Assembly: GCA_038240605.1 (NCBI GenBank)
Contig: JBBSDP010000015.1
Span: 28,288-92,287, forward strand
Origin: JBBSDP01 sp038240605
Lineage (GTDB): Bacteria; Planctomycetota; Phycisphaerae; Tepidisphaerales; Tepidisphaeraceae
Direction: 5' to 3'
DNA: 64,000 nt
The notes under the pieces were generated by a model that saw nothing but the letters and a program-made list of their open reading frames with translations, did no database searches and was not told the DNA's origin. Position 1 is the stretch's first letter; every line of letters starts with the position of its first letter. This document shows, piece after piece, positions 24,980 through 33,003 of this stretch. Both the position numbers and the translations under genes were made by a program.

Positions 24980-25594
24980 ATGAGCCCACGCCAGAAAATG
25001 ATCACCACCGCCTTGTGGGCGGCACTCGTGCTCGTCATGGTGGGCGTGGTCGTGGGGCAGTTCTGGCGGCCGCGGCACAATCCGCCTGAGCTGCCGACCT
25101 ATTACAACGTCGGCGCCTTTTCCCTCGTCGACGAAAACGGAAAGCCGTTTACGGAGCAGGACCTGCGCGGCCGGCCTTACGTGGCAGATATCATCTTCAC
25201 CACCTGTGCCGGAACGTGCCCGATCATGAGCAGCAAGCTCGCGGAAGTGCAGAAGCTGACGCCGGCCGGCGTGCAGCTCGTCTCCTTTACCGTGAACCCG
25301 GAGTTCGACACCCCCGCGGTGCTGAAGGAATATGCCCACCGCTACCATGCCGACGAATCGCGCTGGCATTTTCTGACCGGCTCGCCCCAGCAGATGCAGG
25401 ATGCGGCAAAGAAAACACTGAAGCTCCCCGCCAGCCCGCCGGAAGCGCAGAACCCGATCGGCCACAGCGACCGGCTCCTGCTGATCGACGGCGCCGGCAA
25501 CGTTCGCGGCATCTACGACGGCCGCGACGACGAGACCGTGAAGCGCCTGGCCGCCGACGCGTCGAGCCTGGCCAGGCGAGGGAACGGCGCGTGA
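24980..25594 (+). CDS. SCO1/SenC-type copper chaperone
   Basis: A 204-residue SCO family protein, which delivers copper to the CuA site of cytochrome oxidase outside the inner membrane. One N-terminal membrane anchor (TTALWAALVLVMVGVVV) is followed by a thioredoxin-fold domain with copper ligands Cys-x3-Cys in FTTCAGTCPIM and His in IGHSDRLLLID. The start is the ATG at 24980, 17 bp after the ABC permease stop. TACAGT ends 8 nt upstream. Its stop overlaps the GTG of the DUF420 gene. No oxidase subunit gene is in the window. Confidence 0.92.
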   Translation: MSPRQKMITTALWAALVLVMVGVVVGQFWRPRHNPPELPTYYNVGAFSLVDENGKPFTEQDLRGRPYVADIIFTTCAGTCPIMSSKLAEVQKLTPAGVQLVSFTVNPEFDTPAVLKEYAHRYHADESRWHFLTGSPQQMQDAAKKTLKLPASPPEAQNPIGHSDRLLLIDGAGNVRGIYDGRDDETVKRLAADASSLARRGNGA

Positions 25595-26040
25595 CCTTCC
25601 ACGATTTCCCGATCGTCAACGCATCCCTCAACGGCGCCAGCGGTGCGCTGCTGCTCGCCGGCTACGTCTGCATCCGCCGCTGCCGAATCCGCGCGCATGC
25701 GACCCTGATGATCAGCGCGTTCGCCACCTCCATCGCGTTCCTCGCCTGCTACGTGGCGTACCACAGCATCCTCCTGCGCCAGGGCATCACCGTTACCCGG
25801 TTTCCGGAGCATCCGGTCAGGCCGGTTTACTACGCGATTCTCATCAGTCACACGATCCTTGCAGTGGTCATCGTGCCACTGATCCTGACGACGCTCTGGC
25901 GGGCGTACCATCGGCAATGGAGCAGGCATCGGGCCATCGCACGAATCACATTCCCATTGTGGCTGTACGTTTCGATCACCGGCGTTATCATCTACTGGAT
26001 GCTCTACATCTTGGCCCCGCGATTAACGGTAGGTCGTTAA
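25591..26040 (+). CDS. DUF420 family membrane protein
   Basis: A 149-residue protein with four predicted membrane segments: GASGALLLAGYVCI, MISAFATSIAFLACYVAYHSI, AILISHTILAVVIVPLILTTL and FPLWLYVSITGVIIYWMLY. This is the DUF420 pattern; members occur beside cytochrome-oxidase assembly genes. Conserved His (FHDF, YHS, ISHT) may bind haem or copper, which is inferred. GTG at 25591 overlaps the SCO1 stop by four bases (GTGA), so the two are co-translated. Confidence 0.9.
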   Translation: MTFHDFPIVNASLNGASGALLLAGYVCIRRCRIRAHATLMISAFATSIAFLACYVAYHSILLRQGITVTRFPEHPVRPVYYAILISHTILAVVIVPLILTTLWRAYHRQWSRHRAIARITFPLWLYVSITGVIIYWMLYILAPRLTVGR

Positions 26041-26066
26041 GCCGGTAGATCAAACTGAGGTGTTTC

Positions 26067-26288
26067 ATGCGGCGTTTGAGCGTCATCCTGAGCGTAGTGG
26101 TACTGCTCGTCTTCAGCGCCAGCCTCATGGCTTGCCCCGCCTGCAAGGACGCTCTCACCCAGGGCGATGCCACCGGCCAGGGCGCCCTCCCCAACGGTTT
26201 CAACACAAGCGTCGAACTGATGCTCGGCGGTTTCCTCGCCACCCTCGGCATGGTCGGCGCCATCATCTGGAAGGGCATCCGCGGGTGA
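26067..26288 (+). CDS. Small exported CPAC-motif protein in the SCO1 operon
   Basis: A 73-residue protein with an N-terminal signal (LSVILSVVVLLVFSASLMA) cut before CPACKDALTQGDATG, then a C-terminal membrane span (LMLGGFLATLGMVGAIIW). The Cys-x-x-Cys immediately after the signal would lie outside the inner membrane and could bind a metal or be redox-active. It follows DUF420 by 26 bp with a GAGGTG ribosome site, which ties it to SCO1-linked assembly. No known family is assigned; small CPxC proteins recur near oxidase genes in planctomycetes (general recollection). Confidence 0.75.
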   Translation: MRRLSVILSVVVLLVFSASLMACPACKDALTQGDATGQGALPNGFNTSVELMLGGFLATLGMVGAIIWKGIRG

Positions 26289-26327
26289 TCGCCAGGCGAT
26301 TGCAATAGCTCCTCAAGAGGTGCCAAG

Positions 26328-26540
26328 GTGAAGTATCGCGTAACAATCGAACAAGATGAAGACGGCGTATTCATTGCTGAGTGCCCGGCCCTCCCGGGAT
26401 GCGTCTCGCAGGGAGAAAGTAGAGAAGAAGTCCTCGTCAACGTGAAGGACGCGATCAAGGGGTACCTCGCAAGCCTCAAGAAGCACGGCGAGCCGATTCC
26501 GCCGCCGATCACTGAGGAAATCGTAGAGGTGCAGACGTGA
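26328..26540 (+). CDS. hicB: HicB-type antitoxin
   Basis: A 70-residue HicB-family protein. The RNase H-like pattern KYRVTIEQDEDGVFIAECPALPGCVSQG, with ESREEVLVNVKDAIKGYL, is typical of the N-terminal HicB domain; the short C-terminus lacks a clear DNA-binding domain. It starts at GTG with AAGAGG seven bases upstream. The HicA toxin gene that should follow overlaps its last codon but is cut short. HicB normally binds and neutralises HicA, a ribosome-independent mRNA interferase; here the partner is missing. Confidence 0.85.
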   Translation: MKYRVTIEQDEDGVFIAECPALPGCVSQGESREEVLVNVKDAIKGYLASLKKHGEPIPPPITEEIVEVQT

Positions 26541-26590
26541 GCAAGGTTCCGGCCTGCTCTGGCCGCGACGCAGTCCGGGCCTTTCAACAC
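26537..26590 (+). pseudogene. Truncated hicA toxin remnant
   Basis: The GTG at 26537 overlaps the hicB stop and opens a frame reading MSKVPACSGRDAVRAFQ, which matches the start of HicA proteins. After about 17 codons the family similarity ends and the sequence becomes the 3' end of the convergent DJ-1 gene. The catalytic His region of HicA is absent, so this is an inactive remnant. Confidence 0.65.
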
Positions 26591-26595
26591 CACCA

Positions 26596-27165
26596 TCAAG
26601 CGCCGAGGACCTTTAGGAACTGCGCCAGCCACTCCGGATGCGCCGGCCAGGCCGGGGCCGTTACGAGCTTCCCGCTGGTAACGGCTTTATCGACTGCACA
26701 ATCCTGCCATTGTCCCCCGGCGGCGCGGACTTCGGGGGCAACGGCGGGATAGGCGGTGCACGTTTTTCCCTCGAGCACGCGGGCGGCGGTGAGGATTTGG
26801 ATGCCGTGGCAAAGGGCGCCGATGGGCTTGTCTTCCTCGGCGAAGTGGCGGACGATCGACAAGACCCGTTCGTCGAGCCTGAGGTACTCGGGGGCACGCC
26901 CGCCGGGCAGCACCAGCGCGTCATACGATTCGGGGCGGGCGTCGGCGAAGGAGAAGTTCAGGGTGAAGTTGTGGCCGGACTTTTCGGTGTAGGTCTGGTC
27001 TCCCTCGAAATCGTGGATCGCGGTCCGCACGCGGTCACCGCTTTTCTTGTCGGGGCAGATCGCGTGGACGGTGTGACCGACCATCTGAAGCGCCTGGAAC
27101 GGCACCATCACTTCATAATCTTCCACGAAATCACCGACGATCATCAGGATTTCCCGAGCGGCCAT
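26596..27165 (-). CDS. DJ-1/PfpI family protein
   Basis: A 189-residue DJ-1/PfpI superfamily protein. It begins REILMIVGDFVEDYEVMVPF (the conserved acidic residue), then has LVLPGGRAPEYLRLD and the nucleophile elbow IGALCHGIQIL with its Cys. Members act as glyoxalases, protein deglycases, chaperones or proteases; the subgroup is not decided here. AAGGAG precedes the ATG. Its 3' end runs into the remnant of hicA on the other strand. Confidence 0.88.
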   Translation of the reverse strand: MAAREILMIVGDFVEDYEVMVPFQALQMVGHTVHAICPDKKSGDRVRTAIHDFEGDQTYTEKSGHNFTLNFSFADARPESYDALVLPGGRAPEYLRLDERVLSIVRHFAEEDKPIGALCHGIQILTAARVLEGKTCTAYPAVAPEVRAAGGQWQDCAVDKAVTSGKLVTAPAWPAHPEWLAQFLKVLGA

Positions 27166-27175
27166 GATTGCTCCT

Positions 27176-28075
27176 TCATGCGTGGACGTGGGCCGGCGTC
27201 TCGTCGACCGCCGGCGCTGGTTCTTCGATTGCAGCGCGTGCCTTCAGTTCTTCCACCAGCGCGCGGGTGACGCGTTGGCGTCGTTCCTCGGTGAGCCGTT
27301 CGATGACCTCGCTACGCACCTCGTCAAAAGGTTTGGGGGTCGAAGGCTTGTGGTCGGTGACCTTCATGAGGTGATAGCCGTAGGATGAGCTGAAGATGGG
27401 ACTGACCTCCCCGACGTTCATGGAGAAGGCGACCACTTCAAACTCCTCGGGCAATTCCCCTCGCTTGAAAAAGCCGAGGTCGATGTGCTCGTCGGCTTTG
27501 TCGGAATGAACGCGGGCGAGCTCGTCGAAATCGGCTCCTTTGAGCAACTGCTGCCGCAGCGGACGCAGCGCATCGTACGCCGCAGCCCGGTTCTCGCCGC
27601 GCGGCGGGGCCTTGAGGATGTGCGAGGCACGCACCTCTTCGGCCGTCATGAACAGCTCGATATGCTCGTCGTAAAACCGGCGTAAAAGTTCATCGGAGGG
27701 CGTCGGCTCGGCGTCACAGCGGTCCTGGATCATCTTCCGGACGCGCTGGTCCGCCTCGACATCCCGTCGGACGAGGGCCATCTGTTCAGGCGTCCCGCCG
27801 ATCGCCGCATAAAATCCGGCCTCGCCTCCATACGCTTCCTGGAGTTTGGCGATGGCGGCGTCGACTTCCCCCTCCGACAAAGGTGAAAGTGCCCGCTGCG
27901 CCTCCTGGGTCAGCAAGACGCGGGCAATCACGTTGTCGCGCGCGTAGCCGCGAAATTCCGGGTCGCGCTCGCAGCAGGAAACGTTTCCGAGCCGTTCGAA
28001 ATAGGCCTTGATCTCGGCAAATTCCCCTTCGAGCACCCCTTCGTCCACGGGCTGTCCATTAATCGTCAAAGGCAC
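27176..28075 (-). CDS. Parvulin-type peptidyl-prolyl isomerase
   Basis: A 299-residue protein with an N-terminal SurA-like chaperone part (residues 1-130) and a C-terminal parvulin domain (about 150-250) showing VRASHILKAPP, ADFDELARVHSDK, DLGFFKRGELPEEF and GYHLMKVTDHKP. Parvulins catalyse proline cis-trans isomerisation. There is no signal peptide in this reading, so it appears cytoplasmic. I choose GTG at 28075, with GGAGG nicely spaced upstream, over ATG at 28135. TATAAT occurs at 28103-28098. The gene lies 10 bp after the DJ-1 start. Confidence 0.87.
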   Translation of the reverse strand: MPLTINGQPVDEGVLEGEFAEIKAYFERLGNVSCCERDPEFRGYARDNVIARVLLTQEAQRALSPLSEGEVDAAIAKLQEAYGGEAGFYAAIGGTPEQMALVRRDVEADQRVRKMIQDRCDAEPTPSDELLRRFYDEHIELFMTAEEVRASHILKAPPRGENRAAAYDALRPLRQQLLKGADFDELARVHSDKADEHIDLGFFKRGELPEEFEVVAFSMNVGEVSPIFSSSYGYHLMKVTDHKPSTPKPFDEVRSEVIERLTEERRQRVTRALVEELKARAAIEEPAPAVDETPAHVHA

Positions 28076-28203
28076 GTCGCGACCTCCGGTTGCCGGGATT
28101 ATACGCGATCCCCCCTGCCAGTGCCGGTGAACCACAACAGGGGAGTTGTCCCCTCAAGTCCCTAATTCGCGATTGCGCCGCGTGTCCTTACAATGCCGGC
28201 GCA

Positions 28204-29076
28204 ATGGCCCCGATTGGATTGATCGCCGGTGAAGGGGTGTTCCCGGTGCTGGTGGCGCGTGGCGCCCGTGCCGCGGGGCGCAAGGTCGTCTGCGCCGCGT
28301 TCGCCGGCCACGCCTGGCCGGAGCTCGATCGCGAGTGCGACGTGTTCCAGTGGGTGGGAATCCTCCGCGTGAACCAGTGGATCCGCCTCCTGCGCGAGCA
28401 GGGTTGCCGCGAAGCCATCATGGTCGGCCGCGTGGCAAAGGGGCAGCTCTACGACCGCTGGCGCTATTTGCGGTATATTCCCGACTGGCGGGCGGTCCGC
28501 CTCTTCTGGCGCGCCATCCGACGCGATAAGCGCCCGCAGGCCATCCTTCAGGCGCTTGTCGGCGAACTCGACGCCGCGGGAATCACCTTGCTCGACTCCA
28601 CCCTCTTCACTCCCGAGCACGTCGTGACGCCCGGCGTCATGACTCGCCGTCAGCCCACCGAATCACAGTGGCAGGACATCCGCCTCGGCTATGAGATCTG
28701 CTGCACGATCAGCCGGTACGACATCGGGCAATCGATCGCCCTGCTGGACCGCGACGTGATCGCGGTCGAAGCGCTCGAAGGGACCAACGCGATGATCGAG
28801 CGTGCTGGCACGCTCTGCCGGGTCGGCGGCTGGACGCTCGTGAAGGTGGCCAACGCCAAGCAGGACATGCGCGTGGACGTGCCGACGGTCGGCACGACGA
28901 CGATCGAAAAACTCGCCGCCGCCCGCGCCGCCTGCCTGGTGCTCGAGCCGGGAAAAACCGTCATTCTCGAAAAGCCGAAGGTGCTCGAGCTGGCCGAACG
29001 GCATCGCATTGCCATCGTGGGTTACGGCGGAGAGCAGGTGGCCTCGTCCCCGTCCGCGGCCCAACGGTCGGGCTGA
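28204..29076 (+). CDS. lpxI: UDP-2,3-diacylglucosamine pyrophosphatase LpxI
   Basis: A 290-residue LpxI (DUF1009) protein, which hydrolyses UDP-2,3-diacylglucosamine to lipid X in lipid A synthesis; LpxI replaces LpxH in many bacteria. It shows IGLIAGEGVFPVLVARGARA, AIMVGRVAKGQLYD, LDSTLFTPEHVV, VIAVEALEGTNAMI and DMRVDVPTVGTTTIEKL. The start ATG at 28204 has no ribosome site; TACAAT ends 9 nt before it, so the mRNA may be leaderless. Its presence supports an LPS-bearing outer membrane. Confidence 0.93.
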   Translation: MAPIGLIAGEGVFPVLVARGARAAGRKVVCAAFAGHAWPELDRECDVFQWVGILRVNQWIRLLREQGCREAIMVGRVAKGQLYDRWRYLRYIPDWRAVRLFWRAIRRDKRPQAILQALVGELDAAGITLLDSTLFTPEHVVTPGVMTRRQPTESQWQDIRLGYEICCTISRYDIGQSIALLDRDVIAVEALEGTNAMIERAGTLCRVGGWTLVKVANAKQDMRVDVPTVGTTTIEKLAAARAACLVLEPGKTVILEKPKVLELAERHRIAIVGYGGEQVASSPSAAQRSG

Positions 29077-29120
29077 GTCGCGCATCCGTCCTCAGTGTCA
29101 CTAACACTTGGGAGATCCCA

Positions 29121-29690
29121 GTGCCTCTGGAACCTCAGGTTCTTCAGCTCATCCAGGAACTCGACGCCCTGCGCAAGACCCGTGACGACGCGTGGCAGAT
29201 CCCGCGCGAGGAAGGTGAGGTGCTGTATCAGCTCGCCGTTGCCATGAACGCCCAGCGGATCGTCGAGGTGGGGACGAGCTACGGGTTCAGCGGACTCTTC
29301 TGGGGCGCGGCCGCCCGGCACAATGGCGGCGTCTTTCACACGATCGACATCAGCCGTAAGAAATTTGACTCATCGATGGAAACGTTCGACCGAGCCGGCC
29401 TGGACGGCGCGATCGTTAACCACCTGGGCGACGCCGTCCAGGTGCTGCCCACGATCAAAGGCCCGATCGACATCGCCTTCCTCGATGGCATCGACAAGAG
29501 CGCCAACCGGAACTATTTCGATCTGGTCTGGCCGGCTATCCGCGGCGGCGGCTCGGTGCTCACCGACAACACCAGGACCCACGCCGACGAACTGGCCGAT
29601 TACGTGGCGTACGTTCGCGGTCGCGGCGACGCGATCAGCGTTGACTTGCCCGTCGGCAATGGCTTGGAGTGGACCCTCAAGACGGCGTAA
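29121..29690 (+). CDS. SAM-dependent O-methyltransferase (class I)
   Basis: A 189-residue Rossmann-fold methyltransferase of the O-methyltransferase family 3 type. The SAM-binding block is RIVEVGTSYGFSGLF; VFHTIDISRKKF, DIAFLDGIDKS and GGSVLTDNT follow. Members methylate hydroxyls of small molecules such as catechols; the substrate here is unknown. The start is GTG at 29121 with GGGAGA upstream. It lies between lpxI and moaD and shares no obvious pathway with either. Confidence 0.85.
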   Translation: MPLEPQVLQLIQELDALRKTRDDAWQIPREEGEVLYQLAVAMNAQRIVEVGTSYGFSGLFWGAAARHNGGVFHTIDISRKKFDSSMETFDRAGLDGAIVNHLGDAVQVLPTIKGPIDIAFLDGIDKSANRNYFDLVWPAIRGGGSVLTDNTRTHADELADYVAYVRGRGDAISVDLPVGNGLEWTLKTA

Positions 29691-29707
29691 ATCAGCCGGC
29701 GGCCCGC

Positions 29708-29953
29708 ATGCGGATTCGCGTCAAGCTCTTCGCGGTCCTGCGCGAGCGGGCCGGCACCGATCATGTGGTCGTTGACCTTCCCGAGCCCGCCCGTCCCCGC
29801 GACGTTTGCGATCTGCTCTTAGCGAAGTACCCTCAGCTTCACGGCGTCATCGGCAGCGCCGCAGTCGCTGTCAACCAGTCGTACGCCACACTGGACGATA
29901 TGCTGGCTGAAAACGATGAGGTGGCATTCCTTCCGCCGGTGAGCGGGGGTTAG
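29708..29953 (+). CDS. moaD: Molybdopterin synthase small subunit MoaD
   Basis: An 81-residue ubiquitin-like sulphur carrier ending in GG (PPVSGG), which becomes a thiocarboxylate that supplies sulphur to precursor Z. It starts MRIRVKLFAVLRERAGTDH and contains AVAVNQSYATL. The ATG at 29708 is chosen because the beta-grasp begins there. moaE follows 28 bp downstream, forming the usual pair. Confidence 0.92.
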   Translation: MRIRVKLFAVLRERAGTDHVVVDLPEPARPRDVCDLLLAKYPQLHGVIGSAAVAVNQSYATLDDMLAENDEVAFLPPVSGG

Positions 29954-29981
29954 AGGCGTCTTTCAGGATGCCTCGCGTTCG

Positions 29982-30416
29982 ATGACCGAAGACCTCATCC
30001 AACTTCAGCCCGATCCGATCGACGTCGCCACGCTCATTGCGACCGCATCGGATCCACAGGCCGGCGGGATCGCGGTCTTCCTTGGCGTTACCCGCGCGGA
30101 AGACAACCCCGCTGGCCGGGCGCTGATCGCATTGGACTACGAAGTGTATTCAGGAATGGCCGTACGGCAGATGCACGACCTGGCGGCAAGAACACGCGAG
30201 CAGTGGCCGGTCCTCCGTCTGGCGCTGGTGCACCGCAGCGGCCGAGTGCCGGTCGGCACGGCCTCGGTTGCCATCGTCGTCTCCACCCCCCACCGTGCCG
30301 AGGCATTCGCAGCCTGCCAGTGGCTCATCGACACGCTCAAATCCGAAGTCGCCATCTGGAAAAAAGAAGTCTGGTCCGATGACACCGCATCGTGGTCGAA
30401 GACTCCGAAAACGTAG
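29982..30416 (+). CDS. moaE: Molybdopterin synthase large subunit MoaE
   Basis: A 144-residue protein with the MoaE pattern: GGIAVFLGVTRAEDN, ALDYEVYSGMAVRQM, LVHRSGRVPVGTASV and the C-terminal KSEVAIWKKEVW, whose Lys residues contact the substrate. With MoaD it converts precursor Z to molybdopterin. It is followed by a small hairpin repeat and then a membrane protein gene. Confidence 0.93.
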   Translation: MTEDLIQLQPDPIDVATLIATASDPQAGGIAVFLGVTRAEDNPAGRALIALDYEVYSGMAVRQMHDLAARTREQWPVLRLALVHRSGRVPVGTASVAIVVSTPHRAEAFAACQWLIDTLKSEVAIWKKEVWSDDTASWSKTPKT

Positions 30417-30470
30417 GGTTGGCTTCGCCAACCGCGAGATTCCAGTGGTGGGCAGAGCCCACCCTGCATT
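30413..30470. repeat. Two-hairpin intergenic element (GTAGGGT type)
   Basis: GTAGGGTTGGCTTCGCCAAC is one hairpin and GGTGGGCAGAGCCCACC is a second, filling most of the gap after moaE. The sequence at 38019-38071 starts with a related GTAGGGTGGGCT and also ends with a GGGC-GAA-GCCC hairpin. They are probably members of one small repeat family. Confidence 0.6.
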
Positions 30471-30487
30471 TGAGCTATACTCGTCGC

Positions 30488-31039
30488 ATGCTCTTTCAGC
30501 TCGTGCAGATCGTCTATTGGCTGGCGCTGGCGACGTGGTTCGGGGGCGTGTTATTCGTCGCGATCGCCGCGCCGATCATTTTTCGAACGGTATGCGAGAG
30601 CAACCCCATCCTGCCGACGGTGCTCAGCGTGAACCTCGAGAACCAGCATGGGACGCTCCTGGCAGGTTCGATCGTCGCCAACCTGCTGAACATGCTGGTC
30701 CGCGTATCACTCGTCTGTGCGGCGGCGCTGCTCCTCGCGCTGGCCGGACAGTGGTTCTTGCTCCCGCGAGGGGTTCCCGCCTTCGCCCGCACTGCGCTCT
30801 TCGTGACGGCGGTGGCGTTCTCAATCTACGACTGGCGCGTCGTGGGGCCGCGCATCGACAAATTCCGCCGGGCGTACATCGAACATGCCGACGACCCGGA
30901 GCTGGCGAACCCGGCGAAGGAACAGTTCGATCACTACCACCAGGAAAGCATCACCGTCCTGATGATCGTGCTCTTCCTGCTGCTGGGCATGGTCCTCTTC
31001 AGCGCGGACATCAGCCGCGCGATCGTCTTCGGCAAGTAA
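30488..31039 (+). CDS. DUF4149-like membrane protein
   Basis: A 183-residue polytopic membrane protein with four spans: VQIVYWLALATWFGGVLFVAI, LLNMLVRVSLVCAAALLLALAG, TALFVTAVAFSIYDWRV and VLMIVLFLLLGMVLFSAD. The pattern W-FGG-LF and the loop HYHQES resemble DUF4149 proteins of unknown function. The start is the ATG at 30488; TATACT ends 6 nt upstream with no ribosome site, so a leaderless transcript is likely. Confidence 0.7.
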   Translation: MLFQLVQIVYWLALATWFGGVLFVAIAAPIIFRTVCESNPILPTVLSVNLENQHGTLLAGSIVANLLNMLVRVSLVCAAALLLALAGQWFLLPRGVPAFARTALFVTAVAFSIYDWRVVGPRIDKFRRAYIEHADDPELANPAKEQFDHYHQESITVLMIVLFLLLGMVLFSADISRAIVFGK

Positions 31040-31049
31040 CCCGCATCGC

Positions 31050-31739
31050 ATGCCCCGGCCACCAACTCGCACATTTCTGGAGAGAAAGGCCCGCGTCGAG
31101 GCGATCCTGCCGATCCTCCGGCGCACCTATCCTGACGCCCGATGCAGCCTCGACTTTCGCAACCCGCTCGAATTGATCATCGCTACCATCCTCTCCGCGC
31201 AATGCACCGATGAGCGAGTGAACCTGGTGACGCCCAGGCTATTCCGCACCTACAAAACCGCGGCGGAGTTGGCCAATGCGCCGCAGGAAGAGCTTGAAAA
31301 AGCCATTCAGTCAACCGGCTTCTTTCGCAATAAGGCCAGGAGCCTTCGCGGCATGGCCGCCGCCCTCGTCGCCGAGCACGGCTCCAGGGTTCCTGAAACC
31401 ATGGAAGCCCTCTTCGGCCTGCCCGGCGTCGGCCGAAAGACGGCCAACGTCGTCCTCGGCAACGCGTTCGACAAGAATGTCGGTGTGGTCGTCGATACCC
31501 ACGTCACCCGCGTGGCCAACCGCCTCAAATTGACCGATCACGCGTCCGACGCCGTCAAAATCGAGCACGACCTGATGCCGCTGGTGCCGAAAGAGGACTG
31601 GACGCTCTTTTCCCACCTGCTGATCCATCATGGCCGCCAGCTCTGCACTGCGCGCAATCCCAAGTGCGAGCAATGCCCACTGCTGGCCTACTGCCTCTTT
31701 GGCAAGGTCACCGTGAAAGCCCGCGCCAAGACGAAATGA
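31050..31739 (+). CDS. nth: Endonuclease III
   Basis: A 229-residue base-excision repair enzyme that removes oxidised pyrimidines and nicks abasic sites. It has the helix-hairpin-helix GLPGVGRKTANVVL with catalytic Lys, catalytic Asp in VVDTHVTRVANRL and the 4Fe-4S cluster ligands C-x6-C-x2-C-x5-C in LCTARNPKCEQCPLLAYC. The length is normal. It begins 10 bp after the DUF4149-like gene and no clear ribosome site is present. Confidence 0.96.
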   Translation: MPRPPTRTFLERKARVEAILPILRRTYPDARCSLDFRNPLELIIATILSAQCTDERVNLVTPRLFRTYKTAAELANAPQEELEKAIQSTGFFRNKARSLRGMAAALVAEHGSRVPETMEALFGLPGVGRKTANVVLGNAFDKNVGVVVDTHVTRVANRLKLTDHASDAVKIEHDLMPLVPKEDWTLFSHLLIHHGRQLCTARNPKCEQCPLLAYCLFGKVTVKARAKTK

Positions 31740-31760
31740 CCCGAGCGGCCCCGCCACGCT

Positions 31761-31789
31761 TTTACTTTTTTCGCTGCGCCGCGTAGGTT
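31761..31789 (+). promoter_or_regulatory. Candidate promoter of dxr (leaderless)
   Basis: TTTACT (31761-31766) and TAGGTT (31784-31789) are 17 bp apart and the -10-like hexamer ends 8 nt before the TTG start of dxr. Transcription would begin at or beside the start codon. Confidence 0.4.
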
Positions 31790-31797
31790 GACGCTGA

Positions 31798-32955
31798 TTG
31801 AGCAAGCGAATTGCCATTTTGGGCTCCACCGGGTCGATCGGGTGCAATGCCCTGGAAGTCATCGAGCATCTTGGTGACCCGTACCGTGCCATCGCCCTCA
31901 GCGGCCACCGGAAGACCGACAAGCTCTTGGAACAGGTCAAACGGCACCGCCCGGCCGCCGTCGCGGTAACGGACCCGTCCGCCGACGAGCGCCTGCTCAA
32001 GCAGATCCGTGACCTGGGGGCAAAGGTTTACCTGGGCGAGCGCGGACTCACCGAACTCGTGCGGCGGGATGATGTCGATATCGTCCTCGCCGCCGTCGTC
32101 GGTGCAGCGGGACTGCCGGCGGTGCTCGCCGCGGTCCGGGCGGGCAAGACGCTGGCGCTGGCCAACAAGGAATCGCTGGTCGTGGCCGGCTCCCTGGTGA
32201 TTCCCGAAGCGCGCCGAAACGGCGTCACGATCCTGCCGGTGGACTCGGAGCACTCGGCGGTCTTCCAAGCGATGCAGTGTGGCCGCCGGTCTGAGGTCCG
32301 CCGGGTCATCCTCACCGCCAGCGGCGGCCCTTTCCGCAACGCGACGCGGGAGCAGATCGAAAATGCAACGCTCGAGGACGCGCTGAACCATCCCACCTGG
32401 CGGATGGGCAACAAGATCACGATCGATTCGGCCACGATGTTCAACAAGGGCTTGGAAATCATCGAAGCCTGCTGGCTCTTCGACCTTTCGCCGGAACAGG
32501 TGGAGGTCGTGGTGCACCCCGAATCGGTCATCCATTCGATGGTGGAGTTCGTCGATGGTTCGGTCCTTGCGCAGCTTTCCCCACCCGATATGCGCACGCC
32601 CATCCAGTATGCGCTCACCTACCCCGCTCGCCTGGAGGGGATTTCCCGACGGCTGGAACTGGGGAGCCGGTTCACGTTTAACTTCGAGCCCCCGGACTTT
32701 GAGCGTTTTCCCGCACTCCAAATCGCTTTGGACGTAGCAAAGAAAGGCGGGACGGCGGGCGCAGTGATGAACGCGGCCAACGAAGTGGCGGTCGCCGCCT
32801 TCGAAGCGGGCCGAATCGGCTTCGGCGAGATTTCCCGCATCGTAGCGCTTACAATTGCCTCACAGCGGCTTCAGGCGGAGCCGTCGCTGGACGATCTGTT
32901 GGATGCGGATCGAAGTGCCCGCGAGCGCGTGATCGCTCTGGTCGCTGACCGATAA
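31798..32955 (+). CDS. dxr: 1-deoxy-D-xylulose 5-phosphate reductoisomerase
   Basis: A 385-residue MEP-pathway enzyme making methylerythritol phosphate, a step to isoprenoids. It shows the NADPH site IAILGSTGSIGCNALEVI, NKESLVVAGSLV, PVDSEHSAVFQAM, TASGGPFRN, WRMGNKITIDSATMFNKG and NAANEVAVAAF. The start is TTG at 31798, directly after an in-frame TGA, and no ATG lies near the domain start, so TTG is the only likely start. rseP follows 48 bp later, a common pairing. Confidence 0.95.
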   Translation: MSKRIAILGSTGSIGCNALEVIEHLGDPYRAIALSGHRKTDKLLEQVKRHRPAAVAVTDPSADERLLKQIRDLGAKVYLGERGLTELVRRDDVDIVLAAVVGAAGLPAVLAAVRAGKTLALANKESLVVAGSLVIPEARRNGVTILPVDSEHSAVFQAMQCGRRSEVRRVILTASGGPFRNATREQIENATLEDALNHPTWRMGNKITIDSATMFNKGLEIIEACWLFDLSPEQVEVVVHPESVIHSMVEFVDGSVLAQLSPPDMRTPIQYALTYPARLEGISRRLELGSRFTFNFEPPDFERFPALQIALDVAKKGGTAGAVMNAANEVAVAAFEAGRIGFGEISRIVALTIASQRLQAEPSLDDLLDADRSARERVIALVADR

Positions 32956-33003
32956 GAACGCCCGTCCCGCCCGAAACGCCGGGCCTCCCTTGGAAATAGA
33001 CGC

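Noticed and set aside
28090..28203. 5' extension of lpxI
   Set aside because: The 38 extra codons lie in the promoter region and lack similarity; the domain starts at the ATG at 28204.
30268..31176. 302-codon frame overlapping moaE and the DUF4149-like gene
   Set aside because: Arg/Pro-rich shadow frame that crosses two recognised genes in another frame.
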